From NCBI GenBank assembly GCA_040437565.1, contig JBDOQK010000001.1, positions 248,001-312,000 of the forward strand: DNA of 64,000 nt, in the 5' to 3' direction. Shown here piece after piece: positions 11,397-22,068 of this stretch (positions are counted from its first letter, which is position 1; each line of letters starts with the position of its first letter). This DNA is from Albugo candida. Taxonomy: Eukaryota > Oomycota > Peronosporomycetes > Albuginales. The notes under the pieces are model-generated. The model had not been told where the DNA came from and made no database searches. It saw only the letters and a list, made by a program, of their open reading frames with translations. The position numbers were made by a program, and so were the translations under genes.

Positions 11397-12686
11397 TTAA
11401 TCACTATCCTGCTTACTACGCCGCCCACACATTTGTTGACGTAAATGCTTGGAGCAGAGGCTTTTACGTCGACAGGGATTTAGGCAATTAGTAATTTGAC
11501 ATCGCCTTCCACCACCATGCGTAGCGCAGAAACCTCCACCGCGGTCGTTGCGAGTGCATCCTGGATACTCACACAGTCGCGATCCACCATGTGCGGCGCA
11601 ATGGACCCCTCGTTGGGTGCCTTTGTTGCAACCTTTCATCATACATCGCTTCCCTCCTCCATGACATCGACAGAATCCACCACCTTGCGAGCTTCTATAG
11701 CATCCATCATACTGACAGCGGGGACCGCCTCCATGAGCTTTGCATAGATATTTTGACTGAGCAGCTTTTCCACAACCTTCAATACTACAACGTTTGCCTC
11801 CACCGTGGCGAATGCATAAATTGCCACCTTGACTGCTCTTGTTACAGCCATCGTAGCTACATCGTTGACCACCACCATGCGATATACAACGACCATTTGA
11901 TCGGCAGCGTTTCAAACAACCTTCATGTTTACATAATCGCCTATTTTTATTCTCATGCGTCACCTCTTCTACTGGAAAAGAAGTTGCAGCGGGTGACGGA
12001 GCCGAAAAACGGGTACCTTCCAAAGCCATAAGACTTCTAGAGCTATCGTGTACGTGACCCTGCCATTCGAGTAAATTTAATTCTGTCTTTTCTTTATTAC
12101 CAGTCAGTTCGCAGTCTGACGTATTTTTTTCTTCAGGAGTATCAATCAAAATATTGTAAAGTAACGAAATGTCGGTGTCAGTCACATCGAAATTGTTTTC
12201 AAAAAGTGTACCTTGCTCTTTTCGTGCGCCATGGTACGTCTCAATATGTGACATTTCCGAACGATTATCCAATGTTGCATTAAAGTGGTGCGTGTGACCC
12301 GCATATTGAGTCGGTGCTGGTACGGGTACTGTGGAATAGCGACCACAACCATCAATAGATATCGAGTCGGGCCCTACTTGTGTGTGAATCTTCTTGAACG
12401 GATTTTCATCTGTTTCATAAACCGCGCCGATGTTATTCTCTTCTGGTTTTGAGCGCGATGTCGCTTTTGCTTTATTTACTGACCAAGAAGTCGTGTTAGG
12501 TGGAGAAATTTCTGGAACTGAGAAGTGAAAGTTGTCAAGCCATTCTTCGCTGTTGGATGCACTGGGTGCGAGCGCAAGATCGAAAGCAAAATTGCTTGAT
12601 ACTTGTGGGATGCTTGCGAGTAGCGCCACAGCGCTGTTATTAAAGGCTCCACGGTCACTGAAATTTGAATCGATAGGGCGACACAT
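11397..12686 (-). CDS. HGGG zinc-finger array protein (WRKY19-like finger family)
   Basis: A single-exon gene of 429 residues. The first 245 residues are low-complexity and rich in serine and acidic residues. From about residue 250 to the end there are seven tandem fingers of about 24 residues with the pattern C-x4-C-x8-C-x3-H-GGG-x-RC, for example CSYDGCNKSSQGGNLCIRHG. The spacing C..C..C..H suggests one zinc per repeat, and the repeats join directly through GGG-(K/R/P)-RC. Such arrays are known in oomycetes and in the N-terminal part of plant WRKY19-type proteins; no WRKY domain is present here. A nuclear regulatory role is likely but not shown. It is divergent from AMMECR1, sharing an intergenic region of about 480 bp. 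Confidence 0.8.
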   Translation of the reverse strand: MCRPIDSNFSDRGAFNNSAVALLASIPQVSSNFAFDLALAPSASNSEEWLDNFHFSVPEISPPNTTSWSVNKAKATSRSKPEENNIGAVYETDENPFKKIHTQVGPDSISIDGCGRYSTVPVPAPTQYAGHTHHFNATLDNRSEMSHIETYHGARKEQGTLFENNFDVTDTDISLLYNILIDTPEEKNTSDCELTGNKEKTELNLLEWQGHVHDSSRSLMALEGTRFSAPSPAATSFPVEEVTHENKNRRLCKHEGCLKRCRSNGRCISHGGGQRCSYDGCNKSSQGGNLCIRHGGGKRCSIEGCGKAAQSKYLCKAHGGGPRCQYDGCYRSSQGGGFCRCHGGGKRCMMKGCNKGTQRGVHCAAHGGSRLCEYPGCTRNDRGGGFCATHGGGRRCQITNCLNPCRRKSLCSKHLRQQMCGRRSKQDSD

Positions 12687-13162
12687 TAATCACTTTTTGC
12701 GTTTGAGTGAACAAGTAATATAACAAGTGGATGCTGATTATTATTATCGTTTTATTACGCACTGTTTGTTGCCAGAATCTATTTTGTTCGTGCAAATGCA
12801 CTTCAATGTAGGGTTGTGGTGTCACGTCTTAGGAAAGAGAGTTACGTTTCAAGTAAAAGGAAGTGTCGATACATTCTTATTATCAGATATGCGCGGTCGC
12901 AGTGGTACGTCAGAGCTGAGCAGCGAAAAGGACTAACGCCTGTATAGAAATCTGCGACGGGCGGTGCATCCTGGTCAATCGCATCCAACCTTTATTTGTA
13001 TATTACCGAGTGCATTTTTGGTCCTACGCAAATGATGAATTTTAATACCATCTGCAAAGTGCGTGTCCGGCATGTGCGTACGTACTTAAGTGTAACGACC
13101 TCTATTATGGATGACGTATTGCGTTCTGTATAATCTGATACGTATCTACTTAAGAAACCTTG
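12687..13162. promoter_or_regulatory. Shared divergent upstream region of the zinc-finger gene and AMMECR1
   Basis: 476 bp between two start codons facing away from each other. I see no further gene; a 69-codon frame at 12727-12936 has no recognisable feature. Both promoters must lie here, though I cannot point to a specific element. Confidence 0.4.
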
Positions 13163-13868
13163 ATGGCGTCGAAAGAAATGGTTGTGTTCTGCTTTGATAC
13201 CTTACATCACCATTTTTTCGAGACTGAAGAGCCGAAAGAAAATTTCGACACTTCGATCTCATTGTACGTCTCGCTGCGGCAATTGAGCGCTTGAAACACA
13301 GTCTCTTCTATAGTCCACTCTTTGTCACCTGGGAACTCGAATCGGATACTAGTTCTGCGCTCGAATTGCGTGGCTGCATTGGGACATTGATGGAGATAAA
13401 GTTACAAAATCTTCGTGCATTCGCACTGAAAAGTGCCTTGAAAGATCAGCGATTTGATCCAATCCAACCAAATGAATTATCGAAACTCCACTGTACAGTG
13501 TCTCTTCTTATAGATTTCGAAGCTGCCGAAGATTATAAAGATTGGCAGGTAGAAATCTTTTTTATTGCTTATCGCGGTTCCTTAGTTCTACAATGCAGAT
13601 CGAAATTCATGGCATTACAATTGATTTATTGGTTGATACTGTGCGTTATCATGCAACATATCTTCCTGGCGTGGCCCACGAGCGTGGATGGGATCATGTA
13701 GAGACTATCTACTCACTCATGAGAAAAGCAGGATTTCGGGGTGCACTTTCCACAACCTTGCTGGATGATATAAAAGTAACGAGGTATCGTAGTTCCAAAG
13801 AGCACCTAAGTTATCAGGATTACGTTGCATGTACATCAAAAATGGTATCGAATAATAGAGGTAACTAA
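13163..13868 (+). CDS. AMMECR1-domain protein
   Basis: Exons 13163-13263, 13302-13548 and 13599-13868 (introns 38 and 50 bp) give 205 residues. The order of family blocks is intact: MVVFCFDTL near the start, SPLFVTWE, the nearly invariant [36 protein letters not shown], then [22 protein letters not shown] and VTRYRS. AMMECR1 proteins are conserved from archaea to man. The human protein is linked to Alport syndrome with intellectual disability, and the molecular activity is unknown. The first intron is unusually short at 38 bp, but its phase and the restored block [12 protein letters not shown] support it. Confidence 0.92.
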
Positions 13869-13894
13869 GAAATGAAAATATAAACGCGGTCAAA

Positions 13895-15117
13895 ATGTTT
13901 ACCGAAGGTATTAGAAAAAGCTGCTCTAAGCCAACGGCTCACATTTTGCGGAGCAGAATGAGTAGAGCTCGCGTATACTGTGATGTGAACGAGACACGCC
14001 CTCGCGAATATTGGGACTATGAGAATCTGCAAGTCACTTGGGGGTACGCTTCATTATGATAACGTTTATTATACTTCTATTAACTTTATAACACGCATTT
14101 ACGTAGTGATCAAGACAATTATGAAGTTATTCGTAAAATTGGTCGTGGAAAGTACAGTGAAGTGTTTGAAGGCTATAATGTGACCAACAATTCAAAGTGT
14201 GTCATCAAAATACTGAAACCTGTCAAGAAGAAGAAAATCAAAAGGTATGAAACATGGTGTCTTATAACCTCCGCTTTATGTCATTTTGTGATTATAGAGA
14301 AATCAAGATATTACAAAATCTGTCTGGAGGTGTCAACATTGTCCAGCTATTGGACGTTGTGCGAGATCCGCAATCCAAGACACCAAGCCTCGTTTTTGAG
14401 CATGTAAACAACACAGACTTCAAATCATTGTATCCGACATTGACAGATTATGATATCCGTTATTATATCTACGAATTGTTGAAAGCTTTGGATTATTGTC
14501 ATTCCAACGGAATAATGCATCGCGATGTAAAACCTCACAACGTCATGATCGATCATGAGAAGCGACAATTGCGTTTAATTGATTGGGGTCTCGCTGAATT
14601 CTACCATGCAGGAAGAGAGTACAATGTCCGCGTAGCAAGTCGATATTTCAAAGGTCCAGAACTCCTGGTCGATATGCAGGAATATGATTATTCGCTCGAT
14701 ATGTGGAGTCTTGGATGCATGTTTGCCGGAATGATATTTCGCAAAGAACCCTTTTTTCATGGACATGATAATTGTGATCAATTGGTGAAAATTGCTAAAG
14801 TGAGAGGAACAGAAGAATTGTTCGATTATTTGTCGACATACGATTTGGAAATGGATCCACAATATGACGGGATTTTGGGATCTCATTCAAAAAAGGCGTT
14901 GGAAAAATTCATAACCGCAGAAAATAAGCATTTGGTCTCACCAGAAGCATTGGATTTTTTGGATCGATTACTGAGATACGATCATCAAGAGCGGTTAACA
15001 GCAAAAGAAGCAATGCAACATGTTTACTTCCTGCCAATCCGCGATGCTCAAGACCTGAAAACGCGTGGAATTCAGCATGCAGAGGAGATAACGAGCGTTT
15101 CAGATTCTAGTGCTTAA
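13895..15117 (+). CDS. Casein kinase 2 catalytic subunit alpha
   Basis: Exons 13895-14043, 14107-14244 and 14298-15117 (introns 63 and 53 bp) encode 368 residues. Family marks in order: [10 protein letters not shown] and PREYWDYE near the start, glycine loop [12 protein letters not shown], basic cluster [25 protein letters not shown], catalytic [15 protein letters not shown] in place of DFG (DWGLAEF), [15 protein letters not shown] and [12 protein letters not shown]. The basic cluster binds substrates and heparin in known CK2, and the N-terminal segment normally packs on the activation loop to keep the kinase constitutively active. About 22 residues precede the conserved SRAR start. No regulatory beta subunit is in this window. 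Confidence 0.96.
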
Positions 15118-15459
15118 GTTGTAGAGTCCCATTCGTCACATTATCATCCATTATGTAGCTAAAATGCATGGAAGTGTTCCATGCAGAGATACAGGTGATG
15201 ACAAAGTGTATCCTTTCGTGTCGCTGCTCTTATCACGCGTTATAGGGTACATTCATCACGTCCGAACTTTTCGCGCTAACCAAATTGATGTCAGAGTGTA
15301 GCTGAGCATCGCGCCTTGATTCGTATGTGATCTGCATTCTTCGCGAATATGCAATTAAGGTCGCATGAATTTTAGCCAATCTTTGAATGAATCCTTCGCA
15401 TCCAATCATTCCATGACGATGCGCAATAGAGAGCCAGCCACGTGTACAAGCACTTTGCA
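15118..15459. other. Short intergenic stretch between CK2 alpha and amine oxidase
   Basis: 342 bp between two plus-strand genes. It must hold the end of the CK2 transcript and the promoter of the oxidase. A minus-strand frame at 15233-15460 shows no protein-like feature. Confidence 0.4.
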
Positions 15460-17268
15460 ATGTGTCGCAATTGTGGTACTGTTGATCACCATCATAATGT
15501 CATAATTATTGGGGCAGGTATCGCTGGCCTTCGCTGTGCGTATGAGTTACGCCACATTCACGAGATTGCAGACGTTCTAGTAGTCGAGGCATCCGATCGC
15601 ATTGGAGGGTACGTGTGTGGTAATGGCTGAATCATTCGCCACGAACCTTCCTGCTCGATATTGCTAGACGAATTATGCAGAACGATACATTCTCGCCCGG
15701 GATGAAAATCGACCTTGGCGCTGAATTTGTCCATGGCGACAACACAAGCTTGACAAAATTGGCGCGGAAAGAAGGTTGGGATATGTACGAAATCTTCACT
15801 TGGGCACAGGTAGTGGGTCCTTCCTCATAAGATTGTATACTGTTTCGCATCGATTAATCAGCCGTGAGATGGAATCGCATCGATTACCTCGTATCTTTTC
15901 GGCCTTCATACGCATGCAAGATGAATATTTGCTTCCTAATTAGCACGGCATGAAGGCCTAGCGATATAATCGTTGGCCATGTATGTTCTCGCGAAGCAGT
16001 TCTTGCTTTGTGGGTTACCATTGTCCACCATGTCGAGTCAAACCGATTGCAAACATAACCTGTTGCCATACGTAACATTGAAATAATTATCTTCGCCTAA
16101 CTGATTTTCCTTTGCTTCCTAGGGAGATGGTGGACCAGATCAGGCTTCGCATGTCAATGGTGCTGGATATTATTTTCTCGGTGAACAGAACCGAATGCTC
16201 CGATTCGATGATTCAGATCCCGACTTTTGCAGCTTTAATAGTGCTGTCGAGGCGCTTAGTGGCGTCCAAAATGTTGACCAAATATCAAAGAATCAGTCAA
16301 TGATGGACTACTTCAAGACGTATAATTTGTCGGACAGCATTTTGAAGCTCGCTGAAGCCGGCTATGGAAATACTGCTGGAGGTAGACTGGACGATATCTC
16401 GCTTCGGGTAACGTGCGAGTATGAAAAGCAGTGGCTACAAATCGAAGAAGACGGCGATTTTCGATTTGCCGATACATACCAATGCGTTGTCGATCGGTAC
16501 TCATCGGATATCGACATAAAGCTGAGCTCTCCGATCGTATCCGTTAATTACACAGACCCCAAGCGAATTTTACTTACGTTATCGAATAAACAGCAAATCG
16601 GTTGCAATCGACTTGTTATAACAGTTCCTATTGCCACTTTTAATGATATCAAATACGTTCCAGAGCTTCCAAAGGAGAAGCTTGATGCTGTCAATTCTTT
16701 CGGAATGACTCGCGCTATCAAAATCATTCTACTTGTCTCTGAGCAGTTTTGGCCATCTGACACGCATGGTGTCATCTGCTCCGACATGTTTATTCCAGAA
16801 TTCTGGATCAATTCCACTGCCGGAATTGGCTTCCTGCACAAATTCACATCCGCATCACAAGAATTCGCGTCAGAGGTTCTCTATACTATTACTGGTTTCG
16901 CGACCTCAGATTTTGCCGACAAAGTGTGCAAATTTTCAAAAGAAGACGTCATTGAGCAATTTGTGAGTCAATTGGATCGTATATATGGCGATGAAACACT
17001 TCCAACTCCCGCAACACTTTCTTTCATCAAAGGAATGTATTTCGACTGGGGTGATGTGCCATTCATACGAGGAGGGTATAGCTATCCCAAAGTTGGCCAA
17101 TGCGAAGGAGCATCCGAGAAAGTAGCAAAATCCATCGAAAATCGGATCTTCTTTGCTGGTGAAGCGACATCGTTTGAGCGGCCAGGAATGGCTGTACATT
17201 GCGCTATGGACACTGGTGAGCGCGCAGCCAGAGAAGTGTTGCTTTCGCTACGAGATCGAACTGTATAG
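15460..17268 (+). CDS. Flavin-containing amine oxidase (polyamine oxidase / LSD1-like fold)
   Basis: Exons 15460-15608, 15668-15809 and 16123-17268 give 478 residues; the second intron, 313 bp, is much longer than others here. The N-terminus has the FAD-binding NVIIIGAGIAGLRCAYEL followed by VVEASDRIGGRI and LGAEFVHG. The C-terminus has RIFFAGEATSFERPGM and AVHCAMDTGERAA, the second flavin-contact block. The middle includes LVITVPIATF. These fit amine oxidases that act on polyamines or on N-methyl lysine. No SWIRM or tower domain is seen, which favours a small-molecule oxidase over an LSD1 demethylase. No signal peptide or clear C-terminal peroxisomal tripeptide is present (it ends RTV). Confidence 0.88.
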
Positions 17269-17404
17269 ATCTCTTCCCAACTTCTACAATTTGCTCGCTT
17301 CAAACGAGATAGTGAAAATTCCCTGTATAAAATGTTAAAAAGCAATGACATCACATTTGTATTGTAGTTGTTTTCTACCAATCACGCAGTAGAACGTCTT
17401 CTTT

Positions 17405-18118
17405 ATGAGCTCATACAAATTGAAGGAATTTGATTACTCTGTGCGCGTGAATATCGCCAATGACTCTGTTTGTTACAAAAAAGTATGCTCAGTCGTGATG
17501 AGATTGGAATTGGAGGACAGAGTGGGATCGATACGCAATGTATGTCTAACGATAAAGTATTGATACGTTTATGCTAAGCAAATATGTGTCCAGTTGATCT
17601 TGGAATTGAGTGCTCAAGAATTAGCACAGATGATCATGCAAATGACCAGTACGGTGCAGGTAGATCNNNNNNNNNNNNNNNNNNNNNNNNNNNNNNNNNN
17701 NNNNNNNNNNNNNNNNNNNNNNNNNNNNNNNNNNNNNNNNNNNNNNNNNNNNNNNNNNNNNNNNNNCTTTTTTGTAACAAACAGAGTCATTGGCGATATT
17801 CACGCGCACAGAGTAATCAAATTCCTTCAATTTGATTACTCTGTGCGCGTGAATATCGCCAATGACTCTGTTTGTTACAAAAAAGTATGCTCAGTCGTGA
17901 TGAGATTGGAATTGGAGGACAGAGTGGGATCGATACGCAATGTATGTCTAACGATAAAGTATTGATACGTTTATGCTAAGCAAATATGTGTCCAGTTGAT
18001 CTTGGAATTGAGTGCTCAAGAATTAGCACAGATGATCATGCAAATGACCAGTACGGTGCAGGTAGATCTTCAAGCGTCATACTTGATGGTGACCTTAATG
18101 TTTATGCATATACCATAG
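17405..18118 (+). CDS. COMM-domain-only protein (COMMD6-like), interrupted by assembly gap
   Basis: Exon 1 is 17405-17539 and a 54-bp intron follows. Exon 2 starts at 17594, runs into the gap at 17667, and continues in the overlapping copy from 18069 to the stop at 18118. Read across the overlap, the protein has 85 residues: LKEFDYSVRVNIANDS, then VVMRLELEDRVGSIRN and LILELSAQELAQMI, which matches the COMM domain (aromatic-rich first strand, hydrophobic middle, final amphipathic helix). The protein is essentially only this domain, as in animal COMMD6, also about 85 residues. COMMD proteins form the Commander complex for endosomal recycling. The last 16 residues are less typical, so the 3' end may involve another exon. 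Confidence 0.65.
17667..17766. other. Assembly gap 3 (100 N) with 240-bp false duplication
   Basis: Exactly 100 N. 17829-18068 repeats 17427-17666. The contig after the gap starts with an inverted copy of the same sequence (see the hairpin at 17767-17885). Confidence 0.95.
17767..17885. repeat. Perfect 57-bp inverted repeat at a contig end (fold-back)
   Basis: 17767-17823 is the exact reverse complement of 17829-17885, with a 5-base loop. The outer arm continues as the reverse complement of 17420-17483 in the preceding contig. It lies inside the COMMD coding region and at the first base after a gap, so a fold-back chimera of the sequencing or assembly is the best explanation. Confidence 0.85.
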
Positions 18119-18415
18119 AGAATCAAAGAGGCAAAAGCCCAGAATTCGGAAATATATAATATCTCAGGTGGCAATGATGTCATTGCCACGAAATGAGACG
18201 ATCAAAGGATATTTGCTCGATAGGAAGACATACTCGTGAATACCTCGTATCTCGCTTTGATCCTTTGATAGAATCATGAGTTTCTGTAAAGTGACAGAGG
18301 TAGAATGCTGGTAATTGGGTCTGTTTTGTCCACATAAGTCAATATTACGTTGGTACACATAATTCTTGCTTGACAAAACGAATGTTTACAATCGTGTAAA
18401 CGCTTTGGTTTGCTG

Positions 18416-18515
18416 NNNNNNNNNNNNNNNNNNNNNNNNNNNNNNNNNNNNNNNNNNNNNNNNNNNNNNNNNNNNNNNNNNNNNNNNNNNNNNNNNNNNN
18501 NNNNNNNNNNNNNNN
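18416..18515. other. Assembly gap 4 (100 N) with 236-bp false duplication
   Basis: Exactly 100 N. 18180-18415 equals 18516-18751. Confidence 0.95.
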
Positions 18516-19448
18516 TCATTGCCACGAAATGAGACGATCAAAGGATATTTGCTCGATAGGAAGACATACTCGTGAATACCTCGTATCTCGCTTTGATCCT
18601 TTGATAGAATCATGAGTTTCTGTAAAGTGACAGAGGTAGAATGCTGGTAATTGGGTCTGTTTTGTCCACATAAGTCAATATTACGTTGGTACACATAATT
18701 CTTGCTTGACAAAACGAATGTTTACAATCGTGTAAACGCTTTGGTTTGCTGAGAATGCTCATATGAGAGTTGGCTGTGCATCTAGGACTGCAGCGTATGA
18801 TGAGCGTCTTTATCAAAGATAAATTTATTCTGGAAAGCAAGAAATCATTGTACATGTTGCACTAGTTGATAGTACGACTGAAGTAAGTCTGGATCGCACC
18901 TATTTTATCAAACTCTGTACAGGCACATCGGCATTCTTGTCGCTTTGTGCCAATTTGCATCCATAGATATTGATCTTTGCGTATAGATGCTTGCCTTCTT
19001 CAAAAATCTGTCAATTCGTCAATGGTCATCACTGGCTCTTGATCTCTAGATCATGGAAAGTAGTACATGACCGCCTTGTAGAGTTGTGACTCGATGCTAC
19101 TCTTTGACCAAAGTCGTAAGTTTTTCTAATAGAGGGGCGGCCCTTTGGAGAACAATATAGAACTAGGACGATGTCACACAGTTTTCATCACTACCAGGTC
19201 GTCATATCAGCCTGTCTAGCGCTTTCTTCGAATAGCACTCAATGGCAGGTTGTGTCCTAAGACCGGAGAAAACGTCTAGACTATTTCTCATTCTGTTTTA
19301 TAATTGAGAAGTCTGTAGAGTAGAGTCATTATTCTTCATGAGGATACCTTGTAAATCATTGCAATTCCAAAAAAGCTTGTGGACGTAGATAAGGAGTCCA
19401 TTGTAGTCAAATTGAGTCTCTTTCTCACACATTTCACAATCACGCTTG

Positions 19449-19548
19449 NNNNNNNNNNNNNNNNNNNNNNNNNNNNNNNNNNNNNNNNNNNNNNNNNNNN
19501 NNNNNNNNNNNNNNNNNNNNNNNNNNNNNNNNNNNNNNNNNNNNNNNN
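19449..19548. other. Assembly gap 5 (100 N) with 696-bp false duplication
   Basis: Exactly 100 N. 18753-19448 equals 19549-20244. This overlap begins next to the one from gap 4, so the second contig here is only about 0.9 kb long. Confidence 0.95.
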
Positions 19549-22068
19549 GAATGCTCATATGAGAGTTGGCTGTGCATCTAGGACTGCAGCGTATGATGAG
19601 CGTCTTTATCAAAGATAAATTTATTCTGGAAAGCAAGAAATCATTGTACATGTTGCACTAGTTGATAGTACGACTGAAGTAAGTCTGGATCGCACCTATT
19701 TTATCAAACTCTGTACAGGCACATCGGCATTCTTGTCGCTTTGTGCCAATTTGCATCCATAGATATTGATCTTTGCGTATAGATGCTTGCCTTCTTCAAA
19801 AATCTGTCAATTCGTCAATGGTCATCACTGGCTCTTGATCTCTAGATCATGGAAAGTAGTACATGACCGCCTTGTAGAGTTGTGACTCGATGCTACTCTT
19901 TGACCAAAGTCGTAAGTTTTTCTAATAGAGGGGCGGCCCTTTGGAGAACAATATAGAACTAGGACGATGTCACACAGTTTTCATCACTACCAGGTCGTCA
20001 TATCAGCCTGTCTAGCGCTTTCTTCGAATAGCACTCAATGGCAGGTTGTGTCCTAAGACCGGAGAAAACGTCTAGACTATTTCTCATTCTGTTTTATAAT
20101 TGAGAAGTCTGTAGAGTAGAGTCATTATTCTTCATGAGGATACCTTGTAAATCATTGCAATTCCAAAAAAGCTTGTGGACGTAGATAAGGAGTCCATTGT
20201 AGTCAAATTGAGTCTCTTTCTCACACATTTCACAATCACGCTTGAAGACATCATTTTCGTACGAGACACACTTTTTCTCCTTCAATGGGACAGCTCATTT
20301 GGAAGGGCTTTTTTAATTTTCCAGACTCTATTGACCCTGAGGAAGCAATGGTGTTTTACAGCTAACGTGATATCTGTACCTTGATTCCTCTGTCAAACAC
20401 CTTACCTGAGCTTGGTTGCGAAGCGGTAAGGCTATGAGAACACTCCTACTAAAGCAAGAACATATCTTCCACCACAAGATCTTCATCCTTGCCTTGTTGG
20501 TCAGCTATTGAGCATGGTGTAAATATAAAAGTGGTTGGACTGCCAGATTAGGATATGAAACACCTATTGAAGCGTTACCTGACTCAAAGATTCTCGAATT
20601 TGGCTCATGCGCAATTTCAATATCAAAATGGGACACCTAGATGCCCGAAACCTGTCAGGTTCACCTAACAATCCCAAAGAGTTACATATTTCGTGAATGT
20701 GGAAGCGCACCTAACATTAAAAGGAGCGCAAAAAAGCATAGTAGCCAGTACCGTAATGTTTCGCCAAGAAACGACAACATGGCGACTCTTCTGCCTCTGT
20801 ATTCTGTCTAAAAAATCAATCTGACAAATCAAAGCTTCCCGAAGTCGTCTACTTGAGAGAAAAGCAGTCGCTCCATAACCTGAAAGGAAAAAGAGAGCCG
20901 AATAGATAACATCGTGGGTGACAAAAGAGGCATACATTTCGGTTCCTTCAATGTCCTACAATACAAGCCGTGATTTAAGCAGAGTTTCTCGACATTCAGC
21001 TTCACAGAAGTAAGCTTTGCTTCACCGCCGCATCGGGTGTACTCGATCCCATTGCCTAATGTAATCCGCTCATGTGTGAATTGATCGAATGAGCAATTCA
21101 TATTTATCTATAGGATGATTGCATGTCGAGGACAGAACCTCAATCTCTTTTACAATGTTTTATGGCAACATGTGTTTCGCCAGTCTATACAGGATGCCTG
21201 AAGTACGATCTGTACTGACCGATTTGAATCCCCTTAACAGCAAATAATTCTATAAGTAGGCATGCTCCGATATTCGACCATACTCTAGTCATAAGATTGT
21301 TATTCTTGGTCGTTGAGACTTCCACGCCGCAATCCTTTCTATACGAGATTCTCCTCGAGCATATTGATTAATTAGTACATCAAACGAACTAGGTTGGTCA
21401 GCATTTTCAGTGACTGTAAGAAAAACTCGTCCGCCGTATTTCGTATATGTAGCATACCGATTGCCGTAAAGCCACATGCAAAGTATCGAGCATTGAATGA
21501 GCAGTTCCGTTATAGTCTGGTTGCTTTAGGCAAGACAAAAATCCGATGACTCCAAATTGCAACCGCTCCCTTCATTCACATTCCAACCATCCTTGACATT
21601 CGGCCATACAAAGCATCACATTAGGCATTAAGTATCACACCAACACTAACGAGCCAACAGAAATGTGCGTTAGAGGATTTCTAGTTCGTTCGAATCAATA
21701 ACCGTCTGCTAAGGCTTACACCCAAATTCGGCTCGTATGCACTGAAAAAAATCAACAATTTGAGATCTGTACGATTTGACCGAATGAGAGATAGAAGAGA
21801 GTGGAATAGTGGAATCGACAAGGACAAGCTTACGAATCAATAGAGACGCTGTAATTCAATACAAAACATAGCGACGATACAATTTAACTTGCTTGTATGC
21901 GTTGATCAATCAAACCCATCAGTATCACGAGGAAAGCCTACAGATAGCAGTCATGTAGCTTTAAAAAAAAAAGCCGCTTCAAGTTGCACCATAACTTAAC
22001 GAGAACAGTTATGCGTATAAAGTTAATGAAAATGTTTGTTTCGCGTAAATCTTGGTTTCCCGCCAACA

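Larger units (their letters stand above)
18119..22068. other. Region without an intact gene, crossed by two false duplications
   Basis: About 3.9 kb, roughly 3 kb once overlaps are collapsed. Minus-strand fragments of up to 90 codons (for example near 18610-18855, 20094-20285, 20665-21101 and 21289-21477) contain cysteines and plausible protein-like stretches but are separated by stops and frame changes, and I recognise no family. One or more decayed genes are likely. The last 500 bases hold the Cdc45 promoter. Confidence 0.45.

Noticed and set aside
22032-22068. Cdc45 start at the upstream ATG reading MFVS
   Set aside because: It resembles known Cdc45 starts but is out of frame with the rest, and no AG acceptor in a suitable phase lies between. 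It may be coincidence or a sequence error.
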